From assembly GCA_964195995.1 (NCBI GenBank), contig CAXMQS010000021.1:1-8399 (forward strand): a DNA stretch of 8,399 nucleotides. Reading direction: 5' to 3'. The notes under the pieces were generated by a model that was not told where the DNA came from, ran no database searches, and saw nothing but the letters and a program-made list of their open reading frames with translations. This document shows, one piece after another, positions 5,126 to 8,399 of the stretch. How positions within the stretch are numbered: position 1 is the first letter of the stretch; the number at the start of each line of letters is the position of its first letter. The position numbers and the translations under genes are program-made. The stretch comes from CAXMQS01 sp964195995 (GTDB lineage Bacteria > Actinomycetota > Acidimicrobiia > Spongiisociales > JAOTWH01).

Positions 5126-5173
5126 AGCTCAAAGGAATAGAGCGCCGGCCTCCAAAGCCGTTTTCATAGGTTC
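5126..5173 (+). pseudogene. tRNA-Trp(CCA)-like fragment, truncated in the T-loop
   Basis: The D-arm is perfect (GCTC 5127-5130 with GAGC 5140-5143, loop AAAGGAATA containing the conserved GG). G26 is followed by an anticodon stem with four of five pairs and the loop CTCCAAA (5150-5156), anticodon CCA, as in tRNA-Trp. The variable region and the beginning of a T-arm (ATAGG-TTC, ending at 5173) follow, after which the match stops: the next bases cannot close the T-stem. Upstream there is no acceptor strand, and position 8 is C instead of T. So both ends are lost and the gene cannot make a functional tRNA. Confidence 0.5.
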
Positions 5174-5492
5174 TCGGTGGGCCCGTAGCCACTGGCGATT
5201 CCGAGATTCACCAGGTAGTCACTGCCGTTTCGGCAGACCGCTGCTAACCACGAGTGACCGTGCTGACGGGGTGGAAACGGGGTGGCTGCGCTCGGCCGAC
5301 CAGCATCCCTATCTGACATATCAGCGGCAGAAGTTGCTCCCATCGCGCCTGTCTTGCAGCCTACGAAGGACTTGGCGAGTGGCCAGAGGTGAGAAACGAG
5401 CACCCCCAGGTTGAACGATCGCGACTCGAGGGTGTCATGCGGTTGGGCAAGTGGCGGAAAGCTGACACTCTTTCGGTCAGGATGCCGCCATT

Positions 5493-5508
5493 AGGGCCGT
5501 TAGGCCCT
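5493..5508 (+). promoter_or_regulatory. Small leader hairpin before the lipoprotein gene
   Basis: AGGGCC-GTTA-GGCCCT forms a 6-bp stem with a 4-base loop about 58 bases before the start codon, followed by the 8-bp palindrome CGATATCG (5512-5519). Either could be an operator or a leader structure; no promoter could be placed with confidence. Confidence 0.3.
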
Positions 5509-5552
5509 GATCGATATCGGGTTCCGGGGCGTTCCACCCCTACGACGTCAAC

Positions 5553-5559
5553 AGAGGAG
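5553..5559 (+). promoter_or_regulatory. Ribosome binding site deciding the lipoprotein start
   Basis: AGAGGAG lies six bases before ATG 5566. It fixes the start there although the frame is open upstream to a GTG-type start at 5389. Confidence 0.75.
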
Positions 5560-5565
5560 CACCCA

Positions 5566-7497
5566 ATGCGAGTCGGAAGGTTGACGGCACTTCTGGCCGT
5601 CTTGTTCGTGGTGGCAGCCGCCTGCAGTGAAAAGACGCCGATCGCCGGAGGCGACATCGCTGACTCCGCTATAACGGTCGAGCCTGAAGCGCCTGACACC
5701 CCTGCTCCTGCCACCGATTCAAGAGTGTCCGGGTTGACAGCGGGACTCTCTGACTTCGATATCCAGGCCGTGGCGTGGAACGGTTACTGGTACTCGCGCT
5801 ACAACCTCGGCAACCTTGTCATGATGTCGGGAATGGGGGTTCCATTCGAGCCCCCGATGGAAGCCGTCATGGGTATGGCGGCGATGGTGGACCTGGGGTC
5901 AGCAGATGGCGAACACGTGATGATGCCTGAGAACGCGGCCCTGCTGAGCGCGGTGTTTGCCGGCGGCGATCCCGAGTTCCTCAACACCTTCAACGGCACA
6001 GCGGGGGACTTTACGAATTGGCGATGGGATCCCTCTCAAATGGACACCCGGCTTCTGCCGGCCGCACAAGCCCAAACGATCATCAAGGAGATCGAATGGG
6101 CGAAGCTCTTCAACAACGGAGGCTGGGCCGGCGGCCTCACTGACGACTTTGGAGCCATGGACCGGTTCAAGGGCATGGCCATGTTCGCGGGTGCCAGGAT
6201 GCAGTCGCTGTTCGCACTCGACAATCTCCGCAACGAGGATGGATTCTTCGTTGCTTCATCCAGATTCGTCGACGGTGCTGTCGTCCACGAGGACCCGAGC
6301 GTCGATCTCGCAGACCAATACCAGATGCTCCAGGCGCTGAGCGACCTCCGCTTGGTGCTCCAAGACCCAGGTAGCTTCAACGGCGTGTACGAGGACGGTG
6401 CGTCTCTCGCCATCCTCGCCCCGGCGGTTGATGACTTCTTCACAAGGGTGGCGCCGCTGGAGGCAACGACCATCCAGGACCTAAGTCTTGGCGCCCAAGC
6501 CTTCACCTGGTTCGCCGTCGCTACCGACGACGAGGCGCTACGGACGATGGCCCTCGATCGACTAAGTGACTTCGGTGACGCACTCGTGACGACGCCGAGG
6601 GAGGGCGTGATCGATCGATCCCAAGCAATCCGCGGCCTCATGGAATCGGCCAGAGTGCTCGGTGACGTCGCACACCTCGAGGCGGCCGCGGCGGACTTCG
6701 ACGATCTAGTTTCCTCCTACGACGGTGCAACGGGGTCCTTCGCTGGTATCTCGACCCTCACTACGTGGGAAGTAGGCGACATCATCGGGGCACTCAATAC
6801 GCTCCGCCTCAACGGCCAGCCTGCCGTGTCACGAGAGAGGGTCGAAGCGGTGCTAGTTGGCTTCTTCGAGGCCACCATCAACAGAGGTGGTCTCATGCGA
6901 GCAGTCATCCCCAAGGAAATGGAGGCAAGCCCCTTTGAGCTAGCTCGGCTCGACAACGACATCTACTTCGCCTATCCCGGCATCCCGACGCCCGACCAGG
7001 CGGGTGGCCCCAACGGGTCGGCAGCGGTCGACGTCGCAGAGATCCGATTCGACAGCGGCACAAGCAGCTGGAAAGTGGCGGATGCAGGATTCGTGACCGC
7101 GGCAACCATGCATGCCTCTAACGAGATGTTCTGGGTGTGGGGCTTCCAAGATGGTTTCCCGAAGGTGCCCGGCACAACTGGACTCCTATCAGACAACGGT
7201 CAGCAGCAAGACGCGTCCGGACTGGTTGTCGAGGTCAGCGCGGCCGAGTTCGCCTTCAGTCCGGCAGAGCTCAACTTGGCCCCGGGAACGGAAGTCACTC
7301 TCAGGCTCCGCAACGATGGCGTGATCGTCCACAACATCGACATCGCCGAATGGGAGGTCTTCGTCGAAGCTGGCCCAGGAGAGATGGCCGACGTTACCTT
7401 CACTGTTCCCGACGCCGTTGCGCCCGTATTCTTCTGCAACATCCCCGGCCATCGGGAAGCAGGTATGGAGGGGTCACTCACCCTTACCGAAGGGTGA
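5566..7497 (+). CDS. Lipoprotein with unknown helical domain and C-terminal cupredoxin
   Basis: The 643-residue protein starts at ATG 5566 (good ribosome binding site). Residues 1-20 are a lipoprotein signal peptide: MRVGR, a hydrophobic core, then lipobox VAAAC with C20 as the lipidated cysteine, so it sits outside the membrane. A linker rich in P, D, E and T follows (21-60). Residues about 65-550 contain no domain I recognise; they look largely helical with repeated helix pairs, in the manner of an alpha/alpha barrel, though this is only an impression. A Met-rich segment (86-120, nine Met and one His) lies early in it. Residues about 552-640 are a plastocyanin-like cupredoxin with type-1 copper ligands H589 (VHNID), C624, H629 and M634 (CNIPGHREAGM). 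Such domains carry electrons or bind copper. The upstream frame to 5389 lacks family or composition support. The stop lies within a small hairpin. The middle domain may be an enzyme or binding module served by the copper site; this is inference. Confidence 0.88.
   Translation: MRVGRLTALLAVLFVVAAACSEKTPIAGGDIADSAITVEPEAPDTPAPATDSRVSGLTAGLSDFDIQAVAWNGYWYSRYNLGNLVMMSGMGVPFEPPMEAVMGMAAMVDLGSADGEHVMMPENAALLSAVFAGGDPEFLNTFNGTAGDFTNWRWDPSQMDTRLLPAAQAQTIIKEIEWAKLFNNGGWAGGLTDDFGAMDRFKGMAMFAGARMQSLFALDNLRNEDGFFVASSRFVDGAVVHEDPSVDLADQYQMLQALSDLRLVLQDPGSFNGVYEDGASLAILAPAVDDFFTRVAPLEATTIQDLSLGAQAFTWFAVATDDEALRTMALDRLSDFGDALVTTPREGVIDRSQAIRGLMESARVLGDVAHLEAAAADFDDLVSSYDGATGSFAGISTLTTWEVGDIIGALNTLRLNGQPAVSRERVEAVLVGFFEATINRGGLMRAVIPKEMEASPFELARLDNDIYFAYPGIPTPDQAGGPNGSAAVDVAEIRFDSGTSSWKVADAGFVTAATMHASNEMFWVWGFQDGFPKVPGTTGLLSDNGQQQDASGLVVEVSAAEFAFSPAELNLAPGTEVTLRLRNDGVIVHNIDIAEWEVFVEAGPGEMADVTFTVPDAVAPVFFCNIPGHREAGMEGSLTLTEG
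7478..7497 (+). terminator. Perfect 8-bp hairpin over the lipoprotein stop codon
   Basis: TCACCCTT and AAGGGTGA flank the tetraloop ACCG; the TGA stop is the end of the 3' arm. There is no following T-run, so this is a weak terminator candidate or an mRNA 3'-end structure. Confidence 0.35.
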
Positions 7498-7504
7498 CGC
7501 GGTT

Positions 7505-7880
7505 AGAGGCGCGAGCGACGACCGAGCGCTAGTTGCTGGTAGCCAGCTACTTCTCGAACAGCCTCTACAAAGCCGAACTGGTCTACGGACCCGAACAAGG
7601 ACCATGGAAGACGGTCGCCGACCTGGAGCTCGCCACCCTGGGGTGGGTGCACTGGTTCAACAACCAGCGCCTCCACGGCTATCTCGGCGACATCCCACCC
7701 GCCGAATACGAAGACACCTACCATGCCGAAAGGAGCATCAAACAGCCGGTTGGAAACCGGTGGTCCGGTTCGATCGGATCGGACTCGGTGACGCTGACGT
7801 GGAATTCGATCTTCAACCGGTGGTCCGGGACGGGCCCCAGGTCTGCCGCAGCTCTGATCCCCATTCTTGAGATTCCTTAG
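7505..7880 (+). pseudogene. IS3-family transposase (OrfB) 3' remnant
   Basis: A frame beginning near 7533 reads NSLYKAELVYGPEQGPWKTV, then ADLELATLGWVHWFNNQRLH and GYLGDIPPAEYE. This is the C-terminal end of IS3-family OrfB integrase-type transposases, where the last DDE glutamate normally stands in a DNALAE-like motif just upstream. Here the equivalent region (about 7505-7545) is broken: a TAG at 7530-7532 interrupts the frame, and SDDRALVAG in another frame looks like its degenerate counterpart, so the catalytic Glu is missing. Nothing else of the 270-300 residue transposase, its OrfA or a left end is present. After PPAEYEDTYHAE the frame runs on to 7880 in sequence that does not look like transposase and includes a repeated NRWSG. 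It cannot be active. It lies directly behind the lipoprotein gene. Confidence 0.8.
7755..7828. repeat. 14-bp direct repeat AACCGGTGGTCCGG, two copies
   Basis: Exact copies lie at 7755-7768 and 7815-7828, 60 bp apart, in the tail of the transposase remnant. They may be parts of the right end of the insertion sequence, or mark a deletion or duplication during its decay. Confidence 0.6.
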
Positions 7881-8084
7881 CTACCGCCACTTGGACGGCT
7901 CGCTGTTAATGCCGCCACACTCTCACCCAGGGTTGCCTGTGGCAGGTGACTTCGGGCTGGGCTAAACAGGCTGCTCCGGCGGGGGTCTCTTCGCGTCTAG
8001 CTATCGTCGCTGGGCCTGATGCCCCTTGGGGGTTGGCCCTCCCCCGGGTTCGGTGCAGAAACGGCCTCTGAGGGGCGTTGGGCA
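7881..8084. other. Gene-free stretch behind the transposase remnant
   Basis: I see no gene here. On the minus strand it is the 3' flank of the partial gene at the right edge and contains a G/C stem-loop (8025-8048). The right boundary of the insertion sequence may lie here, but I cannot place it. Confidence 0.4.
8025..8048 (-). terminator. GGGGG/CCCCC stem-loop downstream of the right-edge gene
   Basis: GGGGG (8028-8032) pairs with CCCCC (8041-8045) around an 8-base loop, extended by two G-T and one C-G pair. It lies about 37 bases past the stop of the minus-strand gene. No T-run follows, so terminator function is only possible. Confidence 0.3.
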
Positions 8085-8399
8085 CTACGAGGCGGTGCGG
8101 GAGTAGACGATGGCGTTTCCTTCTTTGCCAACGATCTCGATGATGTCGATGGCGCGCAGGCAGTAGGTCATCTGCTGCGCCAGGCGGCGGGGCCGCTGCA
8201 GCGCTTCGCCGAGGTCTGCCGTCGTGAACTCCGTGGCCAGCCCGTCCGGCAGGAGTTCGGCCAGGTCCGCCGGGGAGTCGACAACGAGCCGGTCGACGAC
8301 CTCGATCAACCGACGCTCCTCGACCACCCAGCCCTTGCGTCGCCAGGCCTTGTTCCCGTCGAAGCGACGAATCTCCTCCTCACGGATGAGAAGGATCTC
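8085..8399 (-). CDS. Unrecognised protein, C-terminal winged-helix-like part (5' partial)
   Basis: The minus-strand frame is open to the right edge, so the GTG at 8327 is an internal codon and the start is outside; 104 residues are visible. The visible part begins EILLIREEEIRRFDGNKAWR, a charged strand-turn region, and continues RRKGWVVEERRLIEVV. Residues about 55-102 (EFTTADLGEALQRPRRLAQQ, then MTYCLRAIDIIEIVGKEGNA and IVYSRT) look like a winged helix: two helices of a helix-turn-helix type and a terminal beta-hairpin wing. I have an impression of an actinobacterial family with the same SWRR/RRLLEV and LAxKMxYCLR signatures, but cannot name its function. The gene ends at TAG (8085-8087). It is convergent with the transposase remnant. 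DNA or RNA binding is a guess from the fold only. Confidence 0.7.
   Translation of the reverse strand, partial: EILLIREEEIRRFDGNKAWRRKGWVVEERRLIEVVDRLVVDSPADLAELLPDGLATEFTTADLGEALQRPRRLAQQMTYCLRAIDIIEIVGKEGNAIVYSRTAS

Larger units (their letters stand above)
4798..5565. other. Gene-free junction region with tRNA-derived fragments
   Basis: No credible protein gene lies here. The stretch holds the repeated octamer GGCTGGAC (4912-4919 and 4963-4970), a tRNA-Lys 3' half (4983-5026), a D-arm-like string AGCTCAGTAGGCAG (5027-5040), a strong GC hairpin (5069-5106), a tRNA-Trp-like fragment (5126-5173) and, just before the lipoprotein gene, a small hairpin (5493-5508) next to the palindrome CGATATCG (5512-5519). 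It reads as the junction of an integrated element followed by the promoter and leader of the lipoprotein gene. Confidence 0.6.

Noticed and set aside
5389..5565. Upstream extension of the lipoprotein frame to 5389 (59 extra residues)
   Set aside because: It would bury the lipoprotein signal peptide inside the protein; the ATG at 5566 has a good ribosome binding site and directly starts the signal peptide.
1..8399. CRISPR array, rRNA, intact tRNA, toxin-antitoxin or restriction system
   Set aside because: I found no regularly spaced repeats, no rRNA sequence, no complete tRNA and no proteins of those families on either strand.

Overview
The window is GC-rich DNA, mostly single-strand-coherent short genes with G/C-ending codons, and its protein families (UspA/CBS fusion, short CDF-like membrane protein, small winged-helix regulator, TraR/DksA zinc finger, BON, CNNM/CorC) are those usually met together in Actinomycetota. 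An Acidimicrobiia-like or related environmental actinobacterium is my best guess, but this rests on family content and style, not on a phylogenetic marker.

Layout. Left block (1-4797): the 3' part of a UspA-CBS fusion protein runs in from the left edge (3-614); a short cation-diffusion-facilitator-like membrane protein follows (712-1350); it converges with a minus-strand winged-helix regulator (1397-1714); a divergent intergenic region (1715-1995) precedes a two-gene unit of a TraR/DksA zinc-finger protein and a BON-domain protein with overlapping stop and start (1996-2864); after a poorly resolved stretch (2865-3088) comes a possible 43-aa leader ORF (3089-3220) that overlaps the start of a CNNM/CorC-type transporter (3213-4448). 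The start codon of that transporter lies in the loop of a perfect 12-bp hairpin. A small, apparently frame-damaged ORF with a C-terminal membrane helix closes the block (4506-4797). The block reads as a stress/ion-homeostasis set: nucleotide-sensing USP and CBS domains, metal or ion transport, a transcription regulator, an RNA-polymerase-binding-type zinc finger and an envelope-type BON domain.

Middle (4798-5565): no gene, but it contains the 3' half of a tRNA-Lys(UUU) with no 5' half (4983-5026), the usual signature of an attachment site left by a tRNA-targeting integrative element, and about 100 bases further a second tRNA-derived fragment with an intact D-arm and a CCA (Trp) anticodon arm that breaks off inside the T-loop (5126-5173). 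By the usual geometry the element would lie to the left of the Lys fragment, making the stress block its possible cargo; this is inference.

Right block (5566-8399): a large lipoprotein with an unrecognised, mostly helical ~500-residue middle and a C-terminal type-1 copper (plastocyanin-like) domain with a full His-Cys-His-Met ligand set (5566-7497); directly behind it a broken 3' remnant of an IS3-family transposase (about 7505-7880) with a 14-bp direct repeat; a short gene-free stretch; and the C-terminal part of an unrecognised minus-strand protein that leaves the window at the right edge (8085-8399).
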